52,739 nt of DNA from positions 1-52,739 of the forward strand of contig JAACFJ010000004.1 in the NCBI GenBank assembly GCA_009937505.1, read 5' to 3'. This document shows, in pieces, positions 8,166-17,094 of this stretch. The notes beneath the pieces are model-generated. The model did not search any database, had not been told where the DNA came from, and saw only the letters and a list, made by a program, of their open reading frames with translations. This DNA comes from Gammaproteobacteria bacterium (lineage in GTDB: Bacteria > Pseudomonadota > Gammaproteobacteria > Steroidobacterales > Woeseiaceae). Each line of letters starts with the position of its first letter. The first letter of the stretch is position 1. A program made the translations under genes and the position numbers.

Positions 8166-8566
8166 CCCGTGCCCGCTTCGGTCGTGCGGATCAGGCGGCT
8201 GTCGAGTACTGCGGCCTGCCGGTGCTTCACCGCCTCCTGGTATTGGGGATCAGTGACCATTTCGAGGAACGCACCCGCGGTGGGATATCGGGCGATGAAG
8301 ATCAGATCCCACCGCTTGTCCTCAGGCCCGATCAGCATGACTTGTGGCCTGCCTCGCCAGATGATCTCGCCACCGACGCGGTGAAACACGGGAGCACTGT
8401 CTCTTCCGTAAGCTTCATAAGCCTCCGCGCCCGTGGCCTCGCGGCCATCCTCATATGCCGCCCTCTCGCGGAAGCGCAGCAGGTTGATCATCATAATCGG
8501 TTCGTCGCGTGGTAGCGCCTTGAATGCCTCGAACTGGTCGCGCTCGGGATCGATGTAGTTGGACAT
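8141..8566 (-). CDS. DUF1330 domain protein
   Basis: A 141-residue protein of the ferredoxin-like DUF1330 group. The typical pattern is an early MINLLRFRERA strand (about residue 26), a Y-x-x-Y segment, GGEIIWRG in the middle and WDLIFIARYP followed by a helix ending in DPQYQEAVKHR. The function of the family is not established. A GGAGG Shine-Dalgarno six bases before the ATG at 8566 supports the start. The last 25 bases overlap the methyltransferase gene on the other strand. Confidence 0.87.
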   Translation of the reverse strand: MSNYIDPERDQFEAFKALPRDEPIMMINLLRFRERAAYEDGREATGAEAYEAYGRDSAPVFHRVGGEIIWRGRPQVMLIGPEDKRWDLIFIARYPTAGAFLEMVTDPQYQEAVKHRQAAVLDSRLIRTTEAGTGQGFAVPQ

Positions 8567-8627
8567 GCGTAGCCTCCGTCAACTCTTCACGCCGGCAGCA
8601 AACGCCAGGGAGTAACTGGCCGGGAAT

Positions 8628-9029
8628 TCAACTATCACCAAACACGGCGTTAACGAGCGCCGTGTCGAAATATTCCTTGACCTCCGCTATCTTCCCATCC
8701 CGGACGCGTATCACCTGGCAATAGGTATTGTTGTATGGAGTGCCATCGTGCGTTTCTGCCGAACCGTTAGTTTGGGCAACGACGACGTCATCCTCTGCGA
8801 TCAGGCGCTCGATCTTCGAGGCGATTCCTGACTTCAGTTGGCTGAACAGCGGGCCCAGCAGCTGCGCGACGAGAGCCTCTTTGCCTGAATAGGTCCCGGA
8901 AAATCTCGTTGTTCCGATATTGGTCCAAGTGATGTCGTCTGCCAACATGGCGAAACATGCGTCCATGTCGCCGCGCGCGCCGGCCGCGTAGAAGTCGAGA
9001 ACCAACTGTTTGTTTTCGGCGATCCCCAT
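8628..9029 (-). CDS. SnoaL-like nuclear transport factor 2 fold protein
   Basis: A 133-residue protein with the cone-shaped NTF2/SnoaL layout: an N-terminal helix (NKQLVLDFYAAGARGDMD), a MLADDITWTN strand, a central ALVAQLLGPLF helix and C-terminal strands ending in IRVRDGKIAEVKEYFDT, which is the family signature. Such proteins are small isomerase- or hydrolase-like enzymes or ligand carriers; the substrate cannot be told from the sequence. It lies 61 bp upstream of the DUF1330 gene on the same strand and may share its transcript. Confidence 0.88.
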   Translation of the reverse strand: MGIAENKQLVLDFYAAGARGDMDACFAMLADDITWTNIGTTRFSGTYSGKEALVAQLLGPLFSQLKSGIASKIERLIAEDDVVVAQTNGSAETHDGTPYNNTYCQVIRVRDGKIAEVKEYFDTALVNAVFGDS

Positions 9030-9161
9030 GATTGCCCCATCGAGTCAGTTAATAGCCAGTAAATATAGCAGCCAATTCCCTCGATCGGGGCTACGTAGAA
9101 TCGCGATCAAATGCGAACTCAATCTTGCCCGCACGGATTCATAAACTTGCGGCAATTGCGG

Positions 9162-9192
9162 ATGACACCTTGCCGTGATCATGGTTTATGCT
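9162..9192 (+). promoter_or_regulatory. Possible promoter of tRNA-Val
   Basis: A TATGCT box at 9187-9192 lies 13 bases before the mature tRNA 5' end and is followed by a GC-rich stretch, as expected for a stable-RNA promoter. A TTGACA-like ATGACA at 9162-9167 is 19 bases upstream, one or two longer than ideal, so the assignment is tentative. Confidence 0.3.
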
Positions 9193-9205
9193 TCGGGCAA
9201 TTCGG

Positions 9206-9281
9206 GGGCGATTAGCTCAGTTGGGAGAGCGCCGCATTCACATTGCGGAGGTCACTGGTTCGAGACCGGTATCGCCCACCA
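9206..9281 (+). tRNA. tRNA-Val (CAC)
   Basis: A complete 76-base cloverleaf including encoded CCA. The acceptor stem is GGGCGAT with ATCGCCC, the D stem GCTC/GAGC, the anticodon stem CCGCA/TGCGG around loop TTCACAT (anticodon CAC, reading GUG), and the T stem ACTGG/CCGGT around TTCGAGA. It converges on tRNA-Leu with 16 bases between the two CCA ends. Confidence 0.95.
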
Positions 9282-9302
9282 CTTTTTTCCGTCGAAGTGG
9301 TG
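9277..9302. terminator. Shared inverted repeat between convergent tRNA genes
   Basis: CACCACTT (9277-9284) and AAGTGGTG (9295-9302) are exact inverted copies around a ten-base loop. The arms include the CCA ends of tRNA-Val and tRNA-Leu, and a run of six T lies at the left arm and loop on the plus strand. It could stop transcription from the Val side, but part of the symmetry follows simply from two facing CACCA ends. Confidence 0.35.
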
Positions 9303-9384
9303 CCCGGGGCCGGACTCGAACCGGCACGTCCTTGCGGACAGCGGATTTTAAGTCCGCTGCGTCTACCAATTCCGCCACCCGGGC
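9298..9384 (-). tRNA. tRNA-Leu (TAA)
   Basis: An 87-base tRNA on the minus strand with encoded CCA (9300-9298). It has acceptor stem GCCCGGG, class II variable arm (GTCCGCAAGGAC) and the anticodon stem GCGGA/TCCGC around CTTAAAA, giving anticodon TAA. It begins 19 bases downstream of the receiver/OmpA-like gene stop codon, so it is probably cut from that transcript. In E. coli the leuZ tRNA with the same anticodon closes the glyW-cysT-leuZ set. Confidence 0.96.
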
Positions 9385-9403
9385 ATTGAATGACTGCGTT
9401 GCA

Positions 9404-10723
9404 TCACTCAGGATACAGGGAAATGTCGACGCGATTGTTGCTCGCGGCGATCTCGTTCCATGCTGCCGCACTGAGGCCAGACGGAGTCGGCGGGTAATCC
9501 AGCAACGGGCTCGAGTTGCCATACGAAATGATCTCGTAGCGGATCGCTCCCTCCGTGCGGGCACGGGCGGCATTGATGAAGTTCGCGAACGCAGCGGTCT
9601 GGCGCAGACCCATTTCATACGCCTCGCTGGGGCCAAAGCCGACCTGGTCGCACTGGTCTGCGGGGCTATCCGGCGCCGCGAGTCCGTATCCGTCCGGGCC
9701 TCCAAAAGTCATGCAGAAATTGCCGACGTGCGATTCGATCCTTACGACCCCACGAAAATCGAGCGCCATGAGGCGATTCGTCAGCTCCTGGAGCATTGAC
9801 ATCCGAAAATCACCCATCGGCATTTCATTGATGCCGTATTGCGACGACTGATTAGCGGCCCATTCCAGTGAATCAAGGGCCACCATCTTCACCTCATCGA
9901 GAGACCGTCGGTACTGGTCCAGTTGCTGACGTACCTCGACAGAATCCTGCGTCGCGCTGACCTGCCCCGCTTCGAGCGCCCGTTGCAGATCAGCGTTCCG
10001 TTGCTCCAATTCCCGCCAGTTGTCTTCGCGATACCAGAAAAGCAACGCAAAAATAATTGCGAGCACACCGAGCGCAACGACAGCACCCTGGAACACATAC
10101 CTGGGTATACCGTTGCGCTCAGGCCTTTCTTCAACCGCCTCTTCCTGCGCCGGTGGCCGAACCTGGTCTGCGACACGCCTCGCAATGATCTCCTGACTGT
10201 CCGCGAGCTCCCGCCGAAGAATGTCGCGCTGCTGATCGAACAGGTTCCGGATCATCTCCTTCAGGTCCTGATCGAATTGATCGAGACTCGGGTATTCTCC
10301 AGAGGGTATCTGGGCCTCATCCCGGTCACGCTTCTCACGCGACTCGGCGGGTTCGCCGATGATTCGCAGGGACTCGAGTACTTTCGACACTTCCACGGGT
10401 TCGAGTTGCTTCGGCAGGACGCCGATAGCGCCAAGCGCGCGGGCCTGGCCGACGTACAACTCGCCCTGCTGTGCGGTGTACATCATGATCGGGATCGTTG
10501 CCGTGACCGGGTTGTCCTTGATAGCCGACACGGCTTCAAGACCGTCCATTCCCGGCATCTCGTGGTCCATGAAGATGATGTCGGGCCGGGACTCGCTCAG
10601 GTATTCAATGGCATCTTCGGCAGATTCTACCGTAGCGACCTCGAGGTCATGGGTCTCGAGAATTCTTTGCAGCACAAGCCGTGCTGTTTCGGAGTCGTCG
10701 ACGACTAAGGCCGTTTTGCGCAA
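9404..10723 (-). CDS. Receiver-transmembrane-OmpA-like fusion protein
   Basis: A 439-residue protein with an unusual domain order. Residues 1-120 are a response-regulator receiver domain: acidic pair D9-D10, phosphoacceptor D53 (FMDHEMPGMDG), T83 and K105. Residues 145-205 are charged and probably coiled. Residues 213-230 are one strong membrane helix followed by Tyr-Arg. Residues 235-285 look like a second coiled coil. The C-terminal ~130 residues contain a region ending NNRVDISLYP that resembles the end of OmpA-type peptidoglycan-binding domains. The expected topology is receiver inside, OmpA-like part in the periplasm. The start is a TTG at 10723, seven bases after GAGGG; the longer open frame runs into the tRNA-Cys gene. 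No histidine kinase is adjacent. Confidence 0.8.
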   Translation of the reverse strand: MRKTALVVDDSETARLVLQRILETHDLEVATVESAEDAIEYLSESRPDIIFMDHEMPGMDGLEAVSAIKDNPVTATIPIMMYTAQQGELYVGQARALGAIGVLPKQLEPVEVSKVLESLRIIGEPAESREKRDRDEAQIPSGEYPSLDQFDQDLKEMIRNLFDQQRDILRRELADSQEIIARRVADQVRPPAQEEAVEERPERNGIPRYVFQGAVVALGVLAIIFALLFWYREDNWRELEQRNADLQRALEAGQVSATQDSVEVRQQLDQYRRSLDEVKMVALDSLEWAANQSSQYGINEMPMGDFRMSMLQELTNRLMALDFRGVVRIESHVGNFCMTFGGPDGYGLAAPDSPADQCDQVGFGPSEAYEMGLRQTAAFANFINAARARTEGAIRYEIISYGNSSPLLDYPPTPSGLSAAAWNEIAASNNRVDISLYPE

Positions 10724-10854
10724 CAATTCACCCTCATTGGCAGCCTCGAAAGTAGCGAATTGAATGCCGCTTGCCGAAGCGCATGGATGGATGATTATGT
10801 CACGACTCACGGGCGGATGCCGAACGGAATCCGGCTCGCGTCGAGAAAGGAAAA

Positions 10855-10928
10855 TGGAGGCTAGGGTCGGAATCGAACCGGCGTCCACGGCTTTGCAGGC
10901 CGCTGCATAACCACTCTGCCACCTAGCC
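10855..10928 (-). tRNA. tRNA-Cys (GCA)
   Basis: A 74-base cloverleaf on the minus strand with encoded CCA (10857-10855). The acceptor stem is GGCTAGG/CCTAGCC and the anticodon loop CTGCAAA gives GCA. The T arm CGCCGG-TTCGATT-CCGACC fits. It lies 131 bases upstream of the receiver/OmpA-like start, in the same direction. Its order relative to tRNA-Gly and tRNA-Leu matches the E. coli cysT position. Confidence 0.95.
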
Positions 10929-11068
10929 TCGGTGCGCGGCGTGAGTACCTTGCGGGACTAAACTACCACAGGACGAGCAGGCGTCGCAGTATACAGTCCC
11001 GCCGTGCAGAATCAATTTGCGCTTGCCCGAATGGAGACGTTTGCCTGGACAGCTTGCATAATAAGCAC

Positions 11069-12283
11069 ATGTATAAACCCCTGGCGATAATGTTGGTCCT
11101 GCTCGCAGGGTGCTCGGCGCCCGACACGCCGCAGCAACCTTCGGTCGATTTGCTCGCGGTTCCCGCGGGTGCGCAAGCGGTGGGGCCGCGGCTTGCAGGG
11201 GGCGGTGGTCAGCCCCTTGTCCTGAGCTGGATGGAGCCCGATGAGACCGGCACGACCCTCTGGTACTCCACATTCGTCGACGAAGCCTGGAGCGGGCCCC
11301 GGGCGGTCGTGTCCGGCAAGAACATGTTCGTCAACTGGGCCGACATGCCGGCCGTTACGGCTCTCTCCGAGGATCACTGGGTTGCGCACTGGCTCGAGAT
11401 GGCCGGCCCCCTGACCTACTCCTACCACGTCGTGATGGCACAGTCGTTCGACGGCGGGCTTAGCTGGTCCGAGCCGGTCAAGCCCCACACAGACGACACG
11501 CCGACCGAGCACGGCTTCGTGTCCGTGTATCCGATTGACGGCAAGGTAGCAGCGATCTGGCTGGACGGCCGCAAGACAGGTAACGACAGCGGTGATCCGG
11601 CGACCTCCGGTATGACGCTGCGTGGCGCCGTCATCGATGCCGACAACGCCCTCCACCACGAGCAGGAAATTGACGACTTGATCTGCGACTGTTGCCAGAC
11701 CGATGTTGCAGTGACGGACGCAGGGCCGGTCACCGTGTATCGCGACCGGACAGTCGACGAGATCCGCGATATCTACGTCGCGCGCCTTATCGACGGCCGC
11801 TGGCAACCGGGTGTGCCGCTCAACAACGACAACTGGCAAATCGCCGGCTGCCCGGTCAACGGCCCCGCCATCACGGCACGAGGGGCCGAACTGGCGGCTG
11901 CCTGGTTCTCTGTTCCGAGTCAGGGGCCCGCCGTGCAGCTGCGGTTCTCGGGTGACGGCGCTGCAACGTTTGACCCGGCCATCAAATTGGCCACGGACGG
12001 TGCCCTGGGACACGTCGACGTCGTAATGCTGTCGGACGGATCCGCAGTCGTCAGTTGGCTTCAGGCCAGCGCAGGCGGGCACGGCAGTCTTGTTCTGCGC
12101 CGCGTGACTCGCGACGGCACACTGGGACCCACGCTGCCGATAGCCAACGGCGCACCTGCGCGATCCGTGCCACAAATGGCGCTGGCAGGTGACGAACTGG
12201 TGCTGGTCTGGACGGAGGCGCAGGACGAAACGAAGCGCATCGTCAGCGCCCGCGTCCCGATCGACTCGGTACCCAGCAACTGA
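11069..12283 (+). CDS. Sialidase-fold (BNR-like) lipoprotein
   Basis: A 404-residue predicted lipoprotein. The N-terminus is a short signal peptide with lipobox LLAGC (Cys near residue 16). The rest is made of repeated beta-strand segments with Asp/Trp-rich turns such as SFDGGLSWSEP, typical of the sialidase/BNR six-bladed propeller. A CDCC cluster at residues 206-209 and a GCPVNGP block around C261 are distinctive. They suggest a disulfide or metal site rather than a classic sialidase active site, whose Arg triad I cannot assign. The substrate is unknown. ATG 11069 is chosen over an in-frame TTG at 11054 because it gives a proper signal peptide. It is transcribed against the flanking tRNA-Cys and tRNA-Gly genes. 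Confidence 0.8.
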   Translation: MYKPLAIMLVLLAGCSAPDTPQQPSVDLLAVPAGAQAVGPRLAGGGGQPLVLSWMEPDETGTTLWYSTFVDEAWSGPRAVVSGKNMFVNWADMPAVTALSEDHWVAHWLEMAGPLTYSYHVVMAQSFDGGLSWSEPVKPHTDDTPTEHGFVSVYPIDGKVAAIWLDGRKTGNDSGDPATSGMTLRGAVIDADNALHHEQEIDDLICDCCQTDVAVTDAGPVTVYRDRTVDEIRDIYVARLIDGRWQPGVPLNNDNWQIAGCPVNGPAITARGAELAAAWFSVPSQGPAVQLRFSGDGAATFDPAIKLATDGALGHVDVVMLSDGSAVVSWLQASAGGHGSLVLRRVTRDGTLGPTLPIANGAPARSVPQMALAGDELVLVWTEAQDETKRIVSARVPIDSVPSN

Positions 12284-12437
12284 TTTGAGCTCGAATCCGA
12301 ACCCGGTGCATGCACCCGGAGCGGGAAATGCGGCGCGCCGGCACTCGTCAAAACCCTGTGGCAAGTTCCTGGCGCGACGAACACGCTCCCGTCGAGCGCC
12401 CCTCAGGGGGGGGCAGCCAAGCCTTCTCCTCAAACGC

Positions 12438-12462
12438 AAAAGGCCGCCCGGTGGGCGGCCTT
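12438..12462 (-). terminator. Rho-independent terminator after tRNA-Gly
   Basis: A perfect 10-bp stem, AAGGCCGCCC (12440-12449) with GGGCGGCCTT (12453-12462), has a three-base loop. Read on the minus strand it lies just beyond tRNA-Gly and is followed by TTTT (12441-12438). It probably ends the icd-udg-uvrC-pgsA-tRNA-Gly transcription run. It may also serve the lipoprotein gene from the other side. Confidence 0.8.
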
Positions 12463-12471
12463 CTTGGCGTT

Positions 12472-12547
12472 TGGAGCGGGAAACGAGGCTCGAACTCGCG
12501 ACCTCAACCTTGGCAAGGTTGCGCTCTACCAACTGAGCTATTCCCGC
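12472..12547 (-). tRNA. tRNA-Gly (GCC)
   Basis: A 76-base tRNA on the minus strand with encoded CCA (12474-12472), acceptor stem GCGGGAA/TTCCCGC, D arm GCTCAGTTGGTAGAGC, and anticodon stem-loop CAACC-TTGCCAA-GGTTG giving GCC. It sits 27 bases downstream of the pgsA stop, the same place as glyW in E. coli. Confidence 0.96.
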
Positions 12548-12574
12548 GGAAGGCCGGAAACAAATCAGGCACTG

Positions 12575-13153
12575 TCAGCCGTTATCGTCCCCGTTCTGGT
12601 CCGCCATGATGAACGGCCACGCGGCCTTGAGGTAAAAGAACATCGACCAGATCGTCATGACGGCAGCAGCGACGAGCAGCACGAAGCCGACGGTGTAAAT
12701 CGGAATTCCGAACAGGTCGTTCTGGTACACCATGAAGGCGATGCCGAACATCTGCAGCGTGGTCTTCACCTTGCCCGAGAACGATACCTGGACGTTGGCA
12801 CGCTCGCCGATCGTTGCCATCCACTCTCGCAACGCCGAGATCGTGATTTCCCGGCCGATGATAATCATGGCGATGATGTCCTCGAACCAGTGCGACTGGG
12901 CCTGGACCAGCATGACCAGCACGATCGCTACCATCAGTTTATCCGCCACCGGATCCAGGAACTCGCCGAACCTCGAAGTCTGGCCGAAACGGCGCGCCAC
13001 CCAACCGTCGATAAAATCGGTCACCGCCGCTATGCCGAAGAGGATCGCGGCAATCGGTCGCGCATTCGGCAGCGGACTGTAGAAACAGATGACGACCGCC
13101 GGAATTGCCGCGATACGAAACAGGGTTAGCAGGATGGCGAGATTGAGTTTCAC
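12575..13153 (-). CDS. pgsA: CDP-diacylglycerol-glycerol-3-phosphate 3-phosphatidyltransferase
   Basis: Makes phosphatidylglycerophosphate, the committed step to phosphatidylglycerol and cardiolipin, at the inner membrane. The 192-residue protein has several membrane helices and the complete CDP-alcohol phosphotransferase motif: D-F-I-D-G-W-V-A-R near residue 46, then G and two Asp in GEFLDPVADK. It starts 14 bases after the uvrC stop, and uvrC-pgsA-tRNA-Gly is a widely conserved gammaproteobacterial order. Confidence 0.97.
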   Translation of the reverse strand: MKLNLAILLTLFRIAAIPAVVICFYSPLPNARPIAAILFGIAAVTDFIDGWVARRFGQTSRFGEFLDPVADKLMVAIVLVMLVQAQSHWFEDIIAMIIIGREITISALREWMATIGERANVQVSFSGKVKTTLQMFGIAFMVYQNDLFGIPIYTVGFVLLVAAAVMTIWSMFFYLKAAWPFIMADQNGDDNG

Positions 13154-13167
13154 GTCTGCGGGAGCCT

Positions 13168-15003
13168 TTAGTGCTGGCCGTCGATGTGCAGGTCATTGTA
13201 TATGGTTTCCGCCAGAGTACGACCGATGCCGCGAACTTTGGCGAGATCGTCGATGCCCGCACCGATGACTCCCTGCAGACCGCCGAACTGACGCAGCAAT
13301 TCGCGACGCTTCTTCGGGCCGAGCCCGGGGATCTGCTCGAGCCGTGACGTGTTGCGTGCTTTCGCACGCCGTTGCCGGTGCCCCGTGATGGCAAAGCGAT
13401 GCGCCTCATCTCGTATTTGCTGTACGAGCAGCAATGCGGGCGAATTCGGCGGCAACTGCAGGGCCATTTTGCGACCCGGCATGAACAAACGTTCCGCGCC
13501 CGGCTTGCGCGCCCTCCCCTTTGCAACCGCAACCACCTGCAGCCAGTCGAGTTCGAGGTCGCGAAGTACCGCAACGGCTTCCGATAGCTGTCCCTTGCCA
13601 CCGTCGACGAAAAGCACGTCCGGCATCGGCACCTCGCCCTTCTTGACGCGGGCGTAGCGGCGCTTGAGGGCCTCCGCAAGCGCCGAGTAATCGTCGCCCG
13701 CCGACGTGGGGCTCAGGTTGAATCGACGGTAGTCGCTTTTGATGGGGCCGGCCGCGTTGAAGACTACGCAGGAAGCGACCGTCGCCTCACCCGAGGTGTG
13801 GCTCACGTCGAAGCACTCGAGCCGCTCCGGAGTTTCTTCGAGTTCCAGTGCCTCGGCCAGCACCTTGAACTGCCGCTGAATCGTCGCATTGCTCGCAAGC
13901 CTGAGATTCAGTCCCTGCTCCGCATTGGTGCGCGCCATTTCGAGCCAGCGCTTGCGGTCACCGCGAACATTACTCTTGATGGCGACTTTGCGGCCCATGC
14001 GAACGCCGAGTTCGGCTTCGAGCAGGTCCCGGTCCTCGATGTCGGTGTCGATGATAATTTCGGCTGGCACGTCGCGGCCAAGGTAATACTGGGCGACGAA
14101 ACTGTTAAGAATCTTTTGTTTGTCGGCTTCGCCCTGCACCCGCGGAAAATGGTCGCGGCTGCCGACAACGGCGCCATTGCGAATGAACAATACCGTAACG
14201 CAATGCGTGCCGCCTGACGTGGCGAACCCGATCACGTCGATATCCTTGCCCGCGCTACGCGATACCAGCTGCCGCGCCTCGATCTCCTTGAGCTTGGCGA
14301 TCTGGTCACGGAAGCGCGCGGCCAGTTCGTACTCCTGCGCGCTCGATGCCGCCTCCATGCGCTCCACAAACGTATTGATCACGCTCCGGTTGCGCCCTTC
14401 CAGGAACTGGATCGCAGCCCCGATGTCGCGGGCGTAGTCATTCTCGCTGATCAGCCCCACGCAGGGCGCGGTGCAACGCCGGATCTGGTATTGCAGGCAA
14501 GGCCGCGTGCGGTTCTTGAAAAACGTGTCGCGGCAGTTGCGGATCAGGAACAGTTTCTGCAGGTCGTTGAGCGTCTGGCGTACGGCACTGGTGCTCGGGT
14601 ACGGCCCGAAATAGCGCCCCTTCCCCGTGCGCGGGCCCCGGTGAAAGCGCAGGCGCGGGAACGGATGGTCGGTGGAAACATAGATGTACGGGTAACTCTT
14701 GTCATCGCGCAGAAGGACGTTGAATTTCGGCTTGTGCTGCTTGATCAGCGTGTACTCGAGCAGCAGCGCCTCGGCTTCGGTATTGGTTACCGTCACCTCG
14801 ACGCGCGCAACGACCTGCATCATCGCCGCGGTCTTAACCGACGTTTGCGTACGGTGAAAGTAGCTCGACACCCGTTTCTTCAGGTCCCGCGCCTTGCCGA
14901 CGTAGATGACCTTGTGTTTGGCGTCGAGCATGCGATACACGCCGGGACGATGGGTCAGCGTGCGCAGAAAGGATTTTGCGTCGAATGCGGCGGCGTCATT
15001 CAT
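13168..15003 (-). CDS. uvrC: Excinuclease ABC subunit UvrC
   Basis: Makes both incisions in nucleotide excision repair with UvrA and UvrB. The 611-residue protein has the N-terminal GIY-YIG nuclease (GVYRML near residue 21, VIYVGKARDLKKRV near residue 34). A cysteine cluster region (RRCTAPCVG) follows, then the UVR segment near residues 205-240 and the RNase-H-like C-terminal nuclease (DVSHTSGE, FVDGGKGQL). It ends with two helix-hairpin-helix motifs (IPGLGPKKRR, KVRGIGRTLA). The uracil-DNA glycosylase gene lies three bases upstream, so the two are probably co-translated. Confidence 0.98.
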   Translation of the reverse strand: MNDAAAFDAKSFLRTLTHRPGVYRMLDAKHKVIYVGKARDLKKRVSSYFHRTQTSVKTAAMMQVVARVEVTVTNTEAEALLLEYTLIKQHKPKFNVLLRDDKSYPYIYVSTDHPFPRLRFHRGPRTGKGRYFGPYPSTSAVRQTLNDLQKLFLIRNCRDTFFKNRTRPCLQYQIRRCTAPCVGLISENDYARDIGAAIQFLEGRNRSVINTFVERMEAASSAQEYELAARFRDQIAKLKEIEARQLVSRSAGKDIDVIGFATSGGTHCVTVLFIRNGAVVGSRDHFPRVQGEADKQKILNSFVAQYYLGRDVPAEIIIDTDIEDRDLLEAELGVRMGRKVAIKSNVRGDRKRWLEMARTNAEQGLNLRLASNATIQRQFKVLAEALELEETPERLECFDVSHTSGEATVASCVVFNAAGPIKSDYRRFNLSPTSAGDDYSALAEALKRRYARVKKGEVPMPDVLFVDGGKGQLSEAVAVLRDLELDWLQVVAVAKGRARKPGAERLFMPGRKMALQLPPNSPALLLVQQIRDEAHRFAITGHRQRRAKARNTSRLEQIPGLGPKKRRELLRQFGGLQGVIGAGIDDLAKVRGIGRTLAETIYNDLHIDGQH

Positions 15004-15006
15004 ACG

Positions 15007-15652
15007 CTATTTATCCAGCATCCCCTTTGCCTTCGCAAATACGGCATCGAACATCGCGGGCGTCAGGCGTCCCGTGTTGGTGTTGTAGCGACTGCAGTGA
15101 TACGAGTCGAGCATGCAAAACGTCCCGAGATCGTGATCGGCTGCGTGCGCAAATTTGTAGTCGGCCTGCCGCAGACCGCGAGCCTTGACCACCGCCCGGT
15201 GAGCAATACCGCCCAGCGCCAACACAATGGACCCCGGCACGAGGCTGTCCAGTTCGTTCGCGAGAAAGCGATTGCAGCTGTTTATCTCCGCCCCAACGGG
15301 CTTGTTGTCCGGCGGCAGGCACTTCACCGCGTTGGTGATGCGGCAGTCCCGCAGCGTCAGTCCGTCGTCGGCCGACAGCGATTCGACCTTCGAACTGAAG
15401 CCGAACTTGTGCAGGGTCTCGTAAAGCAGGATACCCGCATGGTCGCCCGTAAACGGACGTCCGGTACGGTTTGCGCCATGCATGCCGGGCGCAAGCCCGA
15501 CAACCAGCAACCGCGCTGCGCCGTCACCGAAGGGCGGCACCGGCCGGCAGTAATAATCGGGATAGCGCGAATTCACTTCGTCGAGGAAACCGGCCAGCCG
15601 CGGGCAGGCTCGGCAGCCCCGGTCGAAGATCTCTCGCGACACGGATGCGGCC

Positions 15653-15663
<11 letters not shown>
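15007..15663 (-). CDS. Uracil-DNA glycosylase, family 5 (UDGb)
   Basis: Removes uracil (and, in characterised relatives, some other deaminated bases) from DNA. The 218-residue protein carries motif [19 protein letters not shown] (about residues 56-74), characteristic of family-5 (UDGb) enzymes rather than Ung. Four cysteines at 17, 20, 115 and 130, in CxxC...C...C order, fit the Fe-S cluster of families 4 and 5. The second catalytic block is [13 protein letters not shown] near residue 186. The gene overlaps the icd end by 11 bases and precedes uvrC by three, placing two DNA-repair genes in one run. Confidence 0.92.
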
Positions 15664-16996
<1,333 letters not shown>

Positions 16997-17065
16997 GGGC
17001 TCTCTCGGCTGGATGGGCGTGCATTGTACCCGGCCAGCCGCAGAGCTCAATTAGCCATGAGCAGG

Positions 17066-17088
17066 AAAACTCTCGCGAACAGCGAGAG
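17066..17088 (-). terminator. Terminator after the DAHP synthase gene
   Basis: CTCTCGC (17070-17076) and GCGAGAG (17082-17088) form a 7-bp stem with a five-base loop. On the minus strand it comes just after the DAHP synthase stop at 17095 and runs into TTTT (17069-17066). This separates that gene from icd, which starts 70 bases further on. Confidence 0.75.
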
Positions 17089-17094
17089 GCGCCC

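Noticed and set aside
12400-12420. Eight-G run with CCCCTCAGGGG symmetry as a terminator
   Set aside because: No T-run follows on either strand; the hairpin at 12440-12462 is a much better terminator.
11012-12532. 506-codon minus-strand frame opposite the sialidase-fold lipoprotein
   Set aside because: It runs through tRNA-Gly sequence at its start and has Arg/Gly/Val shadow composition; the plus-strand gene has a signal peptide and lipobox.
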